From Chondrus crispus (lineage: Eukaryota > Rhodophyta > Florideophyceae > Gigartinales > Gigartinaceae), in assembly GCF_000350225.1 (NCBI RefSeq), contig NW_005179174.1:61580-125579 (forward strand): a DNA stretch of 64,000 nucleotides. Reading direction: 5' to 3'. The translations under genes and the position numbers were made by a program. Below, one piece after another: positions 19,548-31,965 of this stretch. Every line of letters begins with the position of its first letter. The first letter of the stretch is position 1. The notes under the pieces are model-generated. The model was not told the origin of the DNA and did no database searches. It worked only from the letters and a program-made list of their open reading frames with translations.

Positions 19548-21855
19548 ATGTCAACAAGCGCACCCGGGGACGTCGGTCCCGGGGCGAGTAGAAGCGGATT
19601 GGCACGAGCGTCGAGGATCCCGAGGGGTCCTCGCACCCGGAGCCAGGCTAATACGGCCACGGACCCCGGAGATCAATAATTCCCTACGGGGATAGCCGCC
19701 GACAAGACTGACCTCGACGAGAAGTTGGAGAAGATGAGCAGCGAAATTCGCCAAGAAGCGAAGAAAAATCTCGAGGCTGAATTAGCCCTCGTCCGGAAGC
19801 AACTAGAGTTGCAAGCATCCGAGTTCCACACCGTTTTATGAGAGCTATCGGCTCGAGTGGATCTCGTCGAGAAGGAGCGAGGAGATGCGACCGACGGTCT
19901 GGAGCCGGAGGTCCTAGCCTCGTTGAAAATTTCGGTCAAGGACGCGAGGCGCGACGCGAATCAAGCCTTGGAGTCCTTAGGAAAATTTAGAACAAGCATG
20001 GATGACCGATTCGATCGCGCCGCGCAACGTCTCAAGGACCTTGAGCAGGCCGCGGATCAAACTCCGCATGGATCGAACGACGAGCCGCTCCCTTCGGGTA
20101 GAGAGGGCGACTGTCGGTCGAAGAAGGACAAGCCCGCTCGGCAGCAGAGTTCTAAGTCGAAGCCCTCGAAGAAGGACAAGCGACGTGCAAGCAAGGGTCA
20201 CTGTAGTGACGATCCGGAGAACCGCGACTCACAGTCGGAGTCGCTGGGTCCCTCCGAAGATCGTAACGGCGGTTCGTCGAACCATTCGGGCGATTCCGAA
20301 CGCCGTTCAGAAGACGGAAACGGAATTTCTTCAAGCAAAACATTTTCCTCCAGACGAGGCGGAGTCACTTCGTCCGCCTCGCGGAGAGACAAGGACGCGG
20401 AGCCCGAAGATGTCGCAACGCGGCGCAGGCCGCGATGGGAGGAGCTGGAGGAGCTGAATCCGACCAACTACCTCTTCAGGAAGTTACTTTCGTACCGAAC
20501 GTACCGCTTGCGGAACCCGCAGACATATTTGTCAAGTTCCCGGCGGACCGCCGTGCGAAAAATTAGGAGAGATATTCCGCCTAAGGTGAAGAAGGACAAC
20601 ACGTTCACAGGTGAGGACGGGGTCCTTGTGTTGGATTTTTTGGCAAAATTAGTTCAGGAGTTCGATACTCAAGAAATGAACGAGGGGCAAGCGATCCGCT
20701 TGTTGCCTGAATTTTTAAGCGGCATCGCCTTGAGACAGTACACTTCGGTGTCTCAGACGGCCGGGGCCCATCACGGAAAGATATCCGTTTGGCCAGAGGC
20801 CGTACAGTGGTTGTTGAGGAGTTTCGCAACCGACGAGGCGATCCGTCAAGCCGTGCTCGCATTGCGAGAAGTTCAGCAAAGACCGTCTGAAGACGAGATG
20901 GAATTTTATATCCGTCTGACGGGACGCAAGCAACCGATGTGGAAACGTATATTCGATGGAAGAACAGATGAAGATGTTTATTGAAGGACTCGATTCGAGT
21001 ATCAAGCCGATGGTATCTCAATACCGACAAGACAATCGGGACGATTCGTTTTTGAGACTAGTTAATTACGCGAAGGCGCATGGCTCGGCAAGCCGCGCTA
21101 AGGACAAGAAGACCAAGAAGGTCACGATTCAGACGCCGTCGACGATCAGGGCGGGTAAGAAGCCGAGGGCTTCTTATCCCGGTCGTAAAAGTCACGCCGC
21201 AGTCCATTTAGCCGAGTCCATGTCCGCGTCAGATGAGCGCGGTGCGCATGGAAGTAGCGAAAATCACTACGAAGGAGCGTTAGTAGCCGAAGGCGAGTTC
21301 ATTGAGACATCGGAGGGCTACGGACACGAGGACTACGGGGACAGCGGGTCGTCAACTTTACCGACGCCTGCATACACGACGGAGTCGTTTTCAGAGCCCA
21401 CGGATCCCGTGATGATGTTTCGGGGGTGCGGCCACATGCCGGCGCCGCGCATTCCGATGGAAGACAAGTGTACGACGTTTCGAAGGCCAGGCTGGATGGG
21501 AAGGCCGCAACGTCAAGGAAGGCCGCCGGCCCGTGGAGGACCTAGGACGCCGTATCCCGTCAAGACGCACGGTCTGGTGTGCTATCATTGCTATGAAATG
21601 GGGCACGCCGCGCCAACGTGCATTCTTTCCCTCCGGGAAATGCACCGAGTTTTGGAAAATTATGAGGCGTTGTCTCCGATGGAGAGGTTAGGGATACCAT
21701 CGACGAATTACCTGAAGGTCAAGAATTGGTTCGATTCGCAGACAGCGAGCACGCCGAGTGCTTCAACGCCGAGGTCGAACCAACCCTTCAGTGGGCCCAC
21801 CGCGGGGCCCGCGCCGTCGGATGTGAGAAGGATCCCGCAGCGGCAGGAAAACTAG
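19548..21855 (+). pseudogene. gag: gag of element 2, two stops and a frameshift
   Basis: ATG at 19548. The frame carries TAA (about 19677) and TGA (about 19839) but is clearly coding across both (coiled-coil-like EKLEKMSSEIRQEAKKN). A +1 frameshift near 20918 is shown because the new frame (NRCGNVYSMEEQMKMFIEGL) aligns with element 4 Gag (RCGDIHSPYERTTLFIEGL). A polar Ser/Lys-rich linker precedes the capsid-like core, and a CX2CX4HX4C zinc knuckle (CYHCYEMGHAAPTC) lies near 21580-21622. It ends ...CAG GAA AAC TAG, with pol in the -1 frame overlapping by about 130 bases. Confidence 0.85.
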
Positions 21856-24800
21856 AGAGGGGAATCTCGCATAAGTCGCGAGAGGCACAGGGTCGACGTA
21901 CTGTGCCCGGGGCTCAGCCCCGTTCCCCGTCTCTAAAGGAAAAATCAGGCCTCGGGGAGGAGGTTGTTGGATTGGTGGATAAGCCCAAAGGGCCAGCTCA
22001 AGTCAAGAAAATTTTGAGCCGAGCCCGAGATCATCCGCTGGAAGAAGTTCGAGGACCCTGGTACAGGGTTAAGCGAAGGGAGTGTCCCGAGAAGATTTTG
22101 GTTCTTGCGCGAAAAAACTACAAAGTTTACGCGGACATCGGACCCACAATTGGATTGATGAGCCGGGTGTTGTCTGTTTTAGACACCGGCGCGGGATCAA
22201 ACCTTGTGCGAAAATCGGAACTCCCAGCTGGAATGGAATCTCTAGTGTCCTACGGACCGACCCAAGATATCGGCGACGCGAACAATAGGCCACTCCGGAC
22301 TCTCGGCACAATTTGAATGCCTGTGAGGCTTGGAAAATTTGTGGCCGCAGCCGAGTTTATTGTATGCGAAAAACTAGCCGTCCCACTAATTCTAGGCGCG
22401 GACTACTGTGACCGGTTTGTGGAAGCAATTTATCCAAGTAAGAAAACGGTTCAGTTGGCGGATTTCTCGGAGGTCCCGATAGTTACGCGGTTCTCGACGA
22501 GAAAAGGGAAGAAGAATCTCGTCGCGGGAGAGGACGAGAATGATGGAAAGGGGGAGCGAGTTTCCCCTAAGGTAAAAGTGGCAAGAGCCACGACTATCGA
22601 GCCAGGGACGCAACGCGTCGTGGAATGCACCTCGAAGAGGGCGGGCTTGGTTGTGGTTCAGCCGTACTCGTCGTTGTACGAAAGGCACGGGTTGACGTGC
22701 ACGAATGGTGTCGTTCAGGTTGAGCCTGACAGGCCATTTCGTTTACTCGTTGCGAATTTTAGGACGTACCCTGTCAGGGTGCAAAAAGGCCAAGTGGTGG
22801 CAGAATTATTACCGCACCCGAGAGCCGCGCTCGAGAGCAAAACCACCATTGGTGAAGTTCTCGGAATTCAAGAAAGGAAGAACGAAAATTTTCCTAATTC
22901 CACCAAGACGCCTACGGGCGAGACAAGATGCGAACCGTCGGATCAAGCGCGCGAGGACCAGCCAGAAGAACGGTCGGCAGGGCTCTTCGCGTCGGCAGCT
23001 ACGAAGCTGCAACGCAGGATTGAGCCGCCACCGCCGGACGTGGAGGACCTCAACCTGAGCCACGTGCCGGAACGGCTGCGCGAGCGGTTCCGTCGGATGT
23101 TGAAGAAGTATTCAAGGATGTGAGATGGGACGCTTGGCGAAATTACTACCACCGTCCATCGGATCGAGTTGATCCCCGAGACTCGCCCCATCGCACAAGC
23201 CCCGTATCGGGCCGGGCCTAAAGCCCGCGCAGTAGAAGATGCAGAGGTGCAGAAGATGTTGGAGGCGGGACTGATAGAACCAGCGCAGTCAGAATGGGCG
23301 TCGCCCGTGTTGCTGGTGCCCAAGCCGGACGGGTCAATGCCTTTTTGCGTAGACTACCGCAGGCTGAACGCAGTGACGATGAAGGACACGTACCCCTTAC
23401 CGCGCATGGATGAGTGCCTGGACTCGCTTGGTGACACCAAGGTTTTCTCCGCGTTGGACGCGATCTCGGGATATTGGCAGATGCCTATCCCTGAGCGCGA
23501 CCGCGACAAGACTGCATTTTCGTGTCACTCAGGACTGTATCGCTTCTCAAGAATGCCCTTCGGGCTAACTAACGCGCCAGCGACGTTTTAGAGAGCAATG
23601 GATATCCTGCTCTCTCCGTTCCGTTGGAAATGCTGTTTGGTGTATCTGGATGACATAATAATTTTTAGCAAGTCGTGGGAGGAGCACATCGTGCACGTGG
23701 ATGAAATACTTTCTGTATTGGAGAAGGCAGGTGTGAAGCTCAAGCTTCGCAAGTGTGAATTTTTCGTCGAAAAGATCAAGTACCTGGGCCATGTCGTTCG
23801 GCCAGGTACATTGGAAGTGGACGCTGCGCGAACTGTCGCATTGGAAGAAGTGAGGTACCCTCAAACGCAGACCCAGCTCAGGAGCTTCTTGGGACTTTGT
23901 AATGTCTACCGCAGATTCGTTCCGCATTATGCAAAAATCGCGCATCCGCTCAATCAACTGTTGAAGAAAGGACAACCGGTCCAGTTGGAAGGATTCGACG
24001 AACCGTGCAAGAAAGCTTTTCATAAGCTCAAGGACGCCATCTTGGCACCGCCGGTGTTGGCGCTGCCGAAGAAGAACCTACCCTACTCGGTAGATACCGA
24101 TGCAAGCGACTACCAAATAGGCGCTGCACTATTTCAAACACACCCGGATGCGCAACGCAAACCCATCGGGTTCTTTTCAAGAACGTTAGCCGCAGCCCAG
24201 AGAAACTATTCTGTATCAGAAAAAGAATGTCTAGCGGTAATTTGGGCCGTACAGACTTTAAGACCATATCTATATGGTGAGCACTTCATTGTGCATACCG
24301 ACCATGCCTCATTGAGGTGGTTGATGAACGTAACCGACCCCAGCGGGAGATTAATCCGATGGAGGCTACGCCTCTCGGAATTCGATTTTGAAATCAAGTA
24401 CAAAAAGAAAAAGGCTAACAGCCAGGCGGACGCTTTGTCAAGGTTGCGAACCGCAGGAGAAACCGTCGACGAAATCGACGACGAAATCCCTTGCTTTATG
24501 GCCGAACCGGCCGAGGGTACAGTGGAGGACGAGGAAAGTATTGACGCGGCAGACGACATCCCCGCTCTTGAGGGGGGGACCGCCCCTGATCGCCTCGATC
24601 AATTCCAAGCTTTCACTCCGGAGGAGCTCATTCGCGAGCAAGCCGTCGACCCCTTCTGCAACCGCATCAAGGAAGAAATGGACGCCAGAAAGGTGAGAAC
24701 GTTCAGCACGGAGACCGAGGAACTCGAAGGAACTCTATGCCGTACCGCGGCAGAGTTTGTACAAGTGGTAATACCACAATCGTTAAGAGACCGCGTCCTA

Positions 24801-26309
24801 GGATTGAGCCACTACGCAAAATTGGCAGGCCACCTGGGAGGCAGGAAACTTTACAAGACTTTGAGAAGATATTTTTATTGGCCTACGATGGCCCTAGACT
24901 GCTATGCAGTCGCGAAGAATTGTGCCGCATGTGCGCGGGAAAGGGTGAAGTTAAGAAAAAACACGAAGGAAATGAAGCTGTTCACGCCCAAAGCGCCGCT
25001 GGAATTTGTCGCCATCGACATCCTCGGCGAGCTAATTACAACTACACAAGGAAATCGGTATATTCTCGTGATCAGCGATCGATACTCGAAACTGGTACGA
25101 ACCGTACCGTTGAAGAAGATATCAGCTGCGCACATCGCACAAGCCTTCGTTCACCATTTGGTATTCGTGTACGGACCGCCGGTCAAGCTGCTGTCCGACA
25201 ATGGAACACAGTTCACGGCCCGGTTCTTTCAGAATGTCTGCCGAATTCTTGGCATACGCAATGTGTTCACGACTACGTACCACCCGCAAGCCAACGGCCA
25301 AGTTGAGAGATTTAACCGCACGCTGACTTCCGCGTTGCGAAAATACGTTGGAGAGCATCCCAAGGACTGGGACTTATTTAGCGACGCTGTGACGTTCGCC
25401 TACAACACACAAGTTCATCGAACTACGAACATTGCGCCCTTCGAGCTGGTGTTGGCTCGGGCGCCGAGAAGCATTGCGTTACAAGCGCAACCAACTTTGG
25501 AGAATTTCAGCTCGTCACGAGCATACTACCTGAAATGGCAGTCGTGGTTGGAGAGCCTAATGCGAGGCGCCGATAGGAGTTTGCGGAAGGAACAAGCCCG
25601 GTACAAGCGAAATTTCGACGCACGCCTTCGCAAACCGCAATATGAGATCCCACCGGGGTCCTACGTGTTCCTCCGGAAGGAGCAGGGCACAGCTAGCGAA
25701 CCGAAACACAAGCTAGCACAAGTCGCTACAGGACCTTATCAGGTTAAAAGATCGGATCAAAATACGGTAGTCATTGCCATTGGCGATCAGGAGGAACGCG
25801 TATCGCGGGACAGGGTGGAGTTAGCCCCAAGCCCGATGGACTACGCGCCGATAACTGGCCTACGTCAAGCGCTACAGTTCCAGGGAGCGCCGGAGCTCAA
25901 CGAAGAAGGAGAGGTAATGGAGGACGAGGAATGTCCTCACACCCGTGCGCCTACGTCAGGGGACCAGGACAATCTAATTAGTCAAGCGCCGACAGCGGAG
26001 ACATCTCCGGACCTACGCGATTTCGGAAAGTCCAGAGAAGAGGACAAGTTGGAAGATCTTCAGGAGGGGGAAGGGAACAGTTCAGAGAAAGGAGAGGAAA
26101 CGGAAAATACGGAATACGTAATCGATCGGGTCGCTGACCACGATTATCAAAATGGTAATTTGATTCTCAAGGTGGAATGGTACGGCTATACGCCCGAGGA
26201 CGCGACGTGGGAGCCCATTGAGCAATTACCCCGCAGCGCGGCCGTCACGTATTTCCGGAGGAAGAAACTGCCCCTCCCGCCGCAAGTCGCACGCGCGAGA
26301 CCAGGATGA
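21726..26309 (+). pseudogene. pol: pol of element 2 (PR-RT-RH-IN-chromodomain), three nonsense codons
   Basis: One reading frame throughout, interrupted by TGA at 22314, TGA at 23121 (probable Trp before DGTLGE) and TAG at 23589 (Gln after NAPATF). Domains: protease DTGAGSNLV (about 22180), RT with YLDD at about 23640, RNase H DTDASDYQ (about 24093), HHCC zinc finger (about 24810-24940), integrase D, D and E (about 25015, 25195, 25300), and a C-terminal chromodomain (about 26115-26260; WYGYTPEDATWEP). The chromodomain would steer integration to particular histone marks. At least the two stops at 23121 and 23589 look like G-to-A or C-to-T changes. The C-terminal 399 residues are nearly identical to the fragment in element 3. 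Confidence 0.9.
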
Positions 26310-29300
26310 GCTCCATACGCAATGTGATGATGGAAAGCGAAAAGAAGACGCGAGCCGCAACCAGTTTCCTATGTTTTTACTTTCTTAACTATTCTGTTTC
26401 GTTTTTGTTTTTTTTGGTTGTTTTGTTTTTTTATGTTTGTTTTCCCTTCCCGAGACGCACCTAGGTCGCTCATTCCGGAAGGATCGTGCGTAATGTTAGA
26501 AGAACACGACAGGCGCCCAAGGGCGACAAGGGACTGCGAACCGCCGATCGTGATTAAGGCTACACGCTGTATCTCGAGTCGAGGAAGGAGAGGACGGATC
26601 ACGTGAAGGAAGTTCAGAGAGACAAGTGTTGCGAGGAAAAACGCGGAACACAGAAGGGTTGTGTGAATTTTAACAATGATCCGAGAACGGCACCGACGAT
26701 TGAGAAGCATAGGGCGTTAAGAAAGGCGTGAAGTCGAGTTCGAGAGACTGGGACGGCCGGCAACACACCACCGGTGTCGCCCACGCCCAGAATGAGTCGA
26801 ATAGAAGCCCTGATGGGAACGTCGTTGACGTACAGCGATCGATCGGGCGATACCACGCCTAGCGTTTGTCTGATTCTTTTGTCGTCAATTCTTTTTTTTG
26901 TTTTGTATTGCGCAGAAGGACGCGCACGGAAGCGAGAAAGGGTAAATTCCTGTCGACAAGACAACCTCCCGTAGTTCGGGGCGGAGCCAAAAGGGATAAC
27001 GCCGAGTCAGTCGGAATGCTGTCCCGCGCAGGAAGAACGAGAAAGTGTGGAAAAGAGGCAGTTGAAATGCGCAGGCACGCGCACGTGAACGAGACGAATC
27101 AAGAGGACGTGGACGATGTGAAGCGCACCGCGGAGAGAGAGAGTAGCGATAGTCGCCGGCCTCGCGATCCCAGGAAATGAGAGAAGGAAACTGGAATGAG
27201 TTAGGCGATTCTGCATCGGACCCCCTCACATGAATGAAGCAGCGTGCGCTGCCATGCCATGAAATGGAAAAATTTACTGTAGTCTCAGGCTGAGGTAATA
27301 CACCTCCTTGGATACGATCACGCGTTGCCGCCGCGCACACGTTAAGGGACGCTTGGATCAGTGACACGCCCTCGTGGGGCATGATTTAATCAAAAAAATG
27401 GGGATGCCGGCAGGGAGCTGCTGGACGGGCGGTGAAAGTTGAAAATTGAACACTGGTCAGTCCTCGAAATTTTAATCAAAATTAAGGGAAGGTACGGAAC
27501 TTGTCGGTCATACGAGAACGGGGTGTCGTTTGCTATAGCCAACGGCACAAGTATCCGAGGCCGTCCGGAAGCCCCGTCACCAACCATCGCGCGCGACGCT
27601 GACCACAACACAGAACGACGACGCCGCCGGAAACGTTTCAAAGGCGGTGACTACGATCGGCGAACTGAGAGACCGACGCTCGAAGAGCGGGAGGGTCCTC
27701 CCACACGAGCACATGACATGCAGACTTCGAAGAAGACCGCGTGTAAGTTGTCGCACACACTCGCCTAGGAAGGCTGCCCCTTCCTGCGCCAGACCGCGAA
27801 TATTTTCGTGAAAGACTTCGTCGTTCGAGGCAGCAACAAAGGAAAGAAAAACAGGTAAACAAGAGACAAGGGAAACGGCATTTGCTTTCTTCATTTATGA
27901 GGTGACGGAGAGTCACTCCCCAGCCTCCTCCTCGCACGCCCTAGAGGACCACTGCGGCGAGAACGACTCCAGCGGAGAGAATGGGTAGCTCGACGAGCTT
28001 GATTACGGTGATCAGTCCGTCGGTCATGACGACTGCCGATGTCACAGCTCACGTCAATTTTTTTACCCCGAGCGACCAACCGTGAGGGTCCCTCCCCTTT
28101 CCTTTCCATGTCCTTTTACCCTCTTTTCTTTGATTCCCCTCCCTATTCCCCTACCTTTCTACTTTATTATTTCTTTCTGTCCTCCTTCTATCTGTTTTTT
28201 GCGAAGGCAGTGAAGTACAACGAAACACAGGGAGGAGATGGAGAGTGTCGTTGTTCAAGCCTGGGGCAAGGGACGCGTCCCCCACGTACCAAGATCGAAG
28301 ATGTCGCGAGTGGCCTTGGCAAGGGCGACGACGCTCCCCAAGATCACCAAACTTCCCCAACTCCCTCTAAGACACAACTATAGGAGGACTGTCAAGCCCC
28401 CTCGCGATGGAGGACCAGAGAGACATGTTCTGCCTCTACGCTCAATTTTATTTGGACTAGATATGTACCCGAACCGGGATGCAACGCACGAAGACAGTAG
28501 AGGCATCGCACGAATGGCCTGTCTTACGGAGATCGTGGTCGACCACGAATGGAATTTTTCCCAGTATAGGAGCAGAGACAAGGACAGTCAAATAACACAA
28601 TCGTCGCGCTGGTGACGTAGTCGCCATTGTTTTCCCACTTAAAGCGAAATTCGAAGGGACGATGCTTTTCAAGCTCGTTCTCAGTCGCGAGAAAGAGGGA
28701 AGCCCCACTCTTGACGGGAAAAAGGGTCCCTCCAATACGAGGGCAACGTGTGCAGCAAGACGCTGTCATACAAGAAGACATAAATATATAAGGGGGCGAC
28801 GCCCCGTATACTCGGACAGCGGGGTTGCCCGATACCATTTCTTACTTTATTTATTGATGCATTTGGAAGGATGGAAGTCCTCGAAGAGGACGGCAGTTTT
28901 CCGCCCTCATAGGAACGAGGTAGAAAATGGGGGAATGACGAGTGAGCAACATTGACAGGATCACCGGTGCGTGCTTCAATCTTGAAGGCTTCCGAGGGAT
29001 TGGGCTGAGGCCCAACGCACAGGACGAGGAGGTTTGCGTACTGTAGAGTGGTTCAAACTACGATTCGACGATACATTATATGAGGCGGTCGAGGACCAAG
29101 GAAGCCGAGTGGAGAGCCACTACGTGGGGGACCCGTTCGAAGTCCTCTAAGATGAGATCCCGTTATGAAGCCGAATGGGAGCGTCCCCGTCGTCGGTCGC
29201 TCGCAATTAATGACAAAGTAACAGAGAGCGTCGCTACGCCAAGTGTGTGCCTACGTGATGGAAGATACCAGGCGGAGAGTGAATGAACTGATGAAGAAAA

Positions 29301-30190
29301 AGGTGGCGTGGGACGAAGAAATACTAAACTCACGGCCCTACGCAGTAACCATGATGAAGTGTCATGGACAGGAGACCAAGTACAACTAGGAGAAAATTTA
29401 TTACTCACTATTGTTTCAATCACAGGGGCGCGACATTCTGCGTCATACTGTAGACGAACGCGTACCCGGTCTCGTTGAGAGTATTTGAGGGAGACTGAAG
29501 AAGCTCCACACAACGCTTTCTATTTTAGAGGCGCTACATAGCTATAGCAAGCTCAAAAGGAGGGGAGAAGATATGTGAGAGCCTGCGTAGCCTCTGCATA
29601 TTGGTCGAATGGGCGACATGTGTGCGGAGAAGAACGCGCATGGAGGGACAAGTTTGTGTCTTGATCGCTGTCATTTGTTGGACCCCTTGGGGCAACTCAA
29701 GGGAGGAGTAAAACGGATTATCAATAAGAGGGAAGATCGGCACCATCCGGAAAGAGGAACGCGACAGCGGTGATGGTACGCCAACAAAAAAAGAGGAGGG
29801 AAATGTGACGAGGAAAAAGAGAAGGAAATGGCAGAATGGGGATGCGACCGCAGAGGCGGGGCGCATACAAAAAAAGAGGAGGAAATTAAAAGTCCGAGGA
29901 ATCGGGCGGAGTCGGAGACTCCAAAGAGGACATCGGTTCCTCGACGAGGAGTTCAGCCGGACAATGGATCAGCCCGACATTCGAGGAAGAGTGTACCTGC
30001 ATGTACCGTTCCGCGTTTCGATAACGAACAGTACGCGGAAAGAAAAGAGGAGGAAAGTGAAGGTAACGGGGGATACGCAGGTGATTCATTTTATTATCCA
30101 AAAGCTACAGGATGACGTCAATACCCAGACGTCACCCCAAACGGGTAATAATCCGAGAACGGATCACGGGAAGTCGCTCTAAGCGGCAGG
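26310..30190. other. 3.9-kb non-coding spacer of element 2
   Basis: No supportable gene on either strand. Pyrimidine tracts followed by AG on the element's sense strand, at about 26385-26455 and 26885-26917 (ending TTGCGCAG), and one near 28195-28222, look like spliceosomal acceptors. The part next to the aORF (about 30050-30190) matches element 3 after 38322, and 27270-27360 matches 41800-41900 inverted; the rest is shuffled or diverged between the two elements. Confidence 0.5.
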
Positions 30191-31642
30191 TCATTGGGGC
30201 GGCACACCCAAGGATTTTTCCTTTGGGAGTGAGGTAACGAGTTGAGCAAGGACTCGCAAATCATCGAGGGAAGCCCCTTGGAGAGCTTCACCTTCGATGC
30301 CATGAGCGCAGAGCAATGTGCAGTAGATGTCAATGGCTCCGTCGCTCTTTTTGGGAATTGATGGGGACGGTGGGGAAGACAACGCTTCCCTAACCGACAG
30401 AGTTTCGGTATGCCCTGCCGATGGGATATCGACAGCAGGAGGAGCAACAGCAGGGGCTGCAGGGAGAGGGGAATCTGGAGCAGACGTTCGGGGGCAAACG
30501 TCGTCTGCGCGGGGATCTACGGCTCGTATGGGAGCTACGTCAGGGGTTGGAACTTGGTTGCCGAATTGGCGACTGAGGCGCGCTTCGGAGGGAGAGCACA
30601 AGGCGGATGTCCAAGGGTTGAACCAGACAAAGTCACCCGCCGCACTGTGACGCCGTCCGGGAGAAAAGGACGGGCGTCGCCTCGCGAAGGATCGGGATGA
30701 GTTGATAGGGGGAACAACATCCCAGTCGACCTGATTGATCTTTTCGAGTAAGGAGTGCAGTTCGAAGTCGGTGTCTGCTCCGCCCAAGGGCACAGTATAG
30801 TCCAAAAGGCACATGAGCTCGACGAGCTTCGGAGGAAGATACCAAAGCCGCCAACAATCGTACGCCTCCCAGAGCAAGGTGGCGGCTACCTTCACGCACC
30901 ACTCCGTCAAAAAGACAACCCACAACCCGTGACGAGGATCAGTGAGATGGCTTCCAAAGTAGGTAAGGATGGGACCGAGCTCTGCCCAAAACCCTTGGCA
31001 GACCTCAAATTGTCCCCACCACGAGGGGAGTTGCTGGTACCGGTTGGGATAGTGTGACCGAGCAATTTCCCCCGCCTCAACCATTTGGTAAGCTAGGAAA
31101 TATCCCGTGTCCGATCTCATCTTACGCTCGAATCGGACCGTATGCTGGAAGAAGGGGAGGTTCCCGCATTTCGTATATCGGAAATTGAGGGGGAGGATTG
31201 CGCGCGTGTATGACAGGGCATCGTTAGTCACCGTCAGTTGGTTATGCCACAGGCGGTCCGCCTCGAGCACGGGGTCACCCCGTGTCCAGCTGAGGAGGTT
31301 GTCAAGGTAATCACGCTCCCCCTCCGTGCGAAACTTCCACGTGTCACATCCGAAGGACGGAGGGATGAGGGCATCGGATAGGGATAGGTCGAGGCGGTGG
31401 AGGACGGCTTCCATGAACCGCAGGGATAGGCCCTGTCGGCCACGAGGGGAGGAACGACGCAGGATAGAAGGGGGAATGGCGACACGGGCACGCCAATCGT
31501 AGGAGGAAATGGCTTGAAGGGGAAGGTGACCCGGCAACATCCCCGCACCGTCGGCAAAGTCGCGCCCGATGCTAGTGACGTCGCGCACGTCGATGGCGGA
31601 AAACCAAGGAGTGGCCGCGTACAGTAAGGGATATTCGCGCAT
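30191..31642 (-). CDS. antisense ORF (aORF) copy 2
   Basis: 483 aa, uninterrupted, encoded opposite to gag-pol and ending about 320 bp from the 3' LTR. I recognise no domain. Conserved blocks shared with the diverged copy in element 4 are FRTEGER (about 104-110), FERKM (171-175), WWGQFEV (208-214), VFLTEW (243-248), WYLP (267-270) and a VDWDVV stretch (305-310). The protein is rich in Trp, Tyr, Phe and Arg, with no clear signal peptide or membrane segment. A Pro/Ala-rich linker precedes a short conserved helical C-terminus (TLLCAHGIEGEALQGASL). Homology to element 4 continues about a dozen codons upstream of this ATG (YPSLAELQGKS), so the true start may lie upstream or in another exon. Function unknown. 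Confidence 0.8.
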   Translation of the reverse strand: MREYPLLYAATPWFSAIDVRDVTSIGRDFADGAGMLPGHLPLQAISSYDWRARVAIPPSILRRSSPRGRQGLSLRFMEAVLHRLDLSLSDALIPPSFGCDTWKFRTEGERDYLDNLLSWTRGDPVLEADRLWHNQLTVTNDALSYTRAILPLNFRYTKCGNLPFFQHTVRFERKMRSDTGYFLAYQMVEAGEIARSHYPNRYQQLPSWWGQFEVCQGFWAELGPILTYFGSHLTDPRHGLWVVFLTEWCVKVAATLLWEAYDCWRLWYLPPKLVELMCLLDYTVPLGGADTDFELHSLLEKINQVDWDVVPPINSSRSFARRRPSFSPGRRHSAAGDFVWFNPWTSALCSPSEARLSRQFGNQVPTPDVAPIRAVDPRADDVCPRTSAPDSPLPAAPAVAPPAVDIPSAGHTETLSVREALSSPPSPSIPKKSDGAIDIYCTLLCAHGIEGEALQGASLDDLRVLAQLVTSLPKEKSLGVPPQ

Positions 31643-31953
31643 GGATTTACCTTGGAGCTCGGCTAGTGAGGGGTATCGACAAGGGGCTGATGAAGGATGG
31701 AGATCGGGATGAAAGACCGGTTCAGGAACGTTGGTGTTCGGGGGAAGTCAGGGTATGGAAAGAAGGTCGCTAGGAATGGAAGGCGTGTGTGAGAAGCCCA
31801 CACCGCAGCGACCGCGGGCGGTATGTCCGACAGTGGGATCCGATGAAGGAAACATGGAGATCGTCTTACTCTCACGCGAGCGGCGATCGATGGTCAGGCG
31901 GAAAAGGAAGAGGTTGGGAAGCAAGGGAGTGAAGCCGCTGCGCGAGAGCGCTC

Positions 31954-31963
31954 AGAAGGGGGA
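31954..31963 (+). promoter_or_regulatory. polypurine tract of element 2
   Basis: AGAAGGGGGA lies just before the 3' LTR. The same tract precedes the 3' LTR in elements 3 and 4. It would prime plus-strand DNA synthesis. Confidence 0.75.
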
Positions 31964-31965
31964 TT

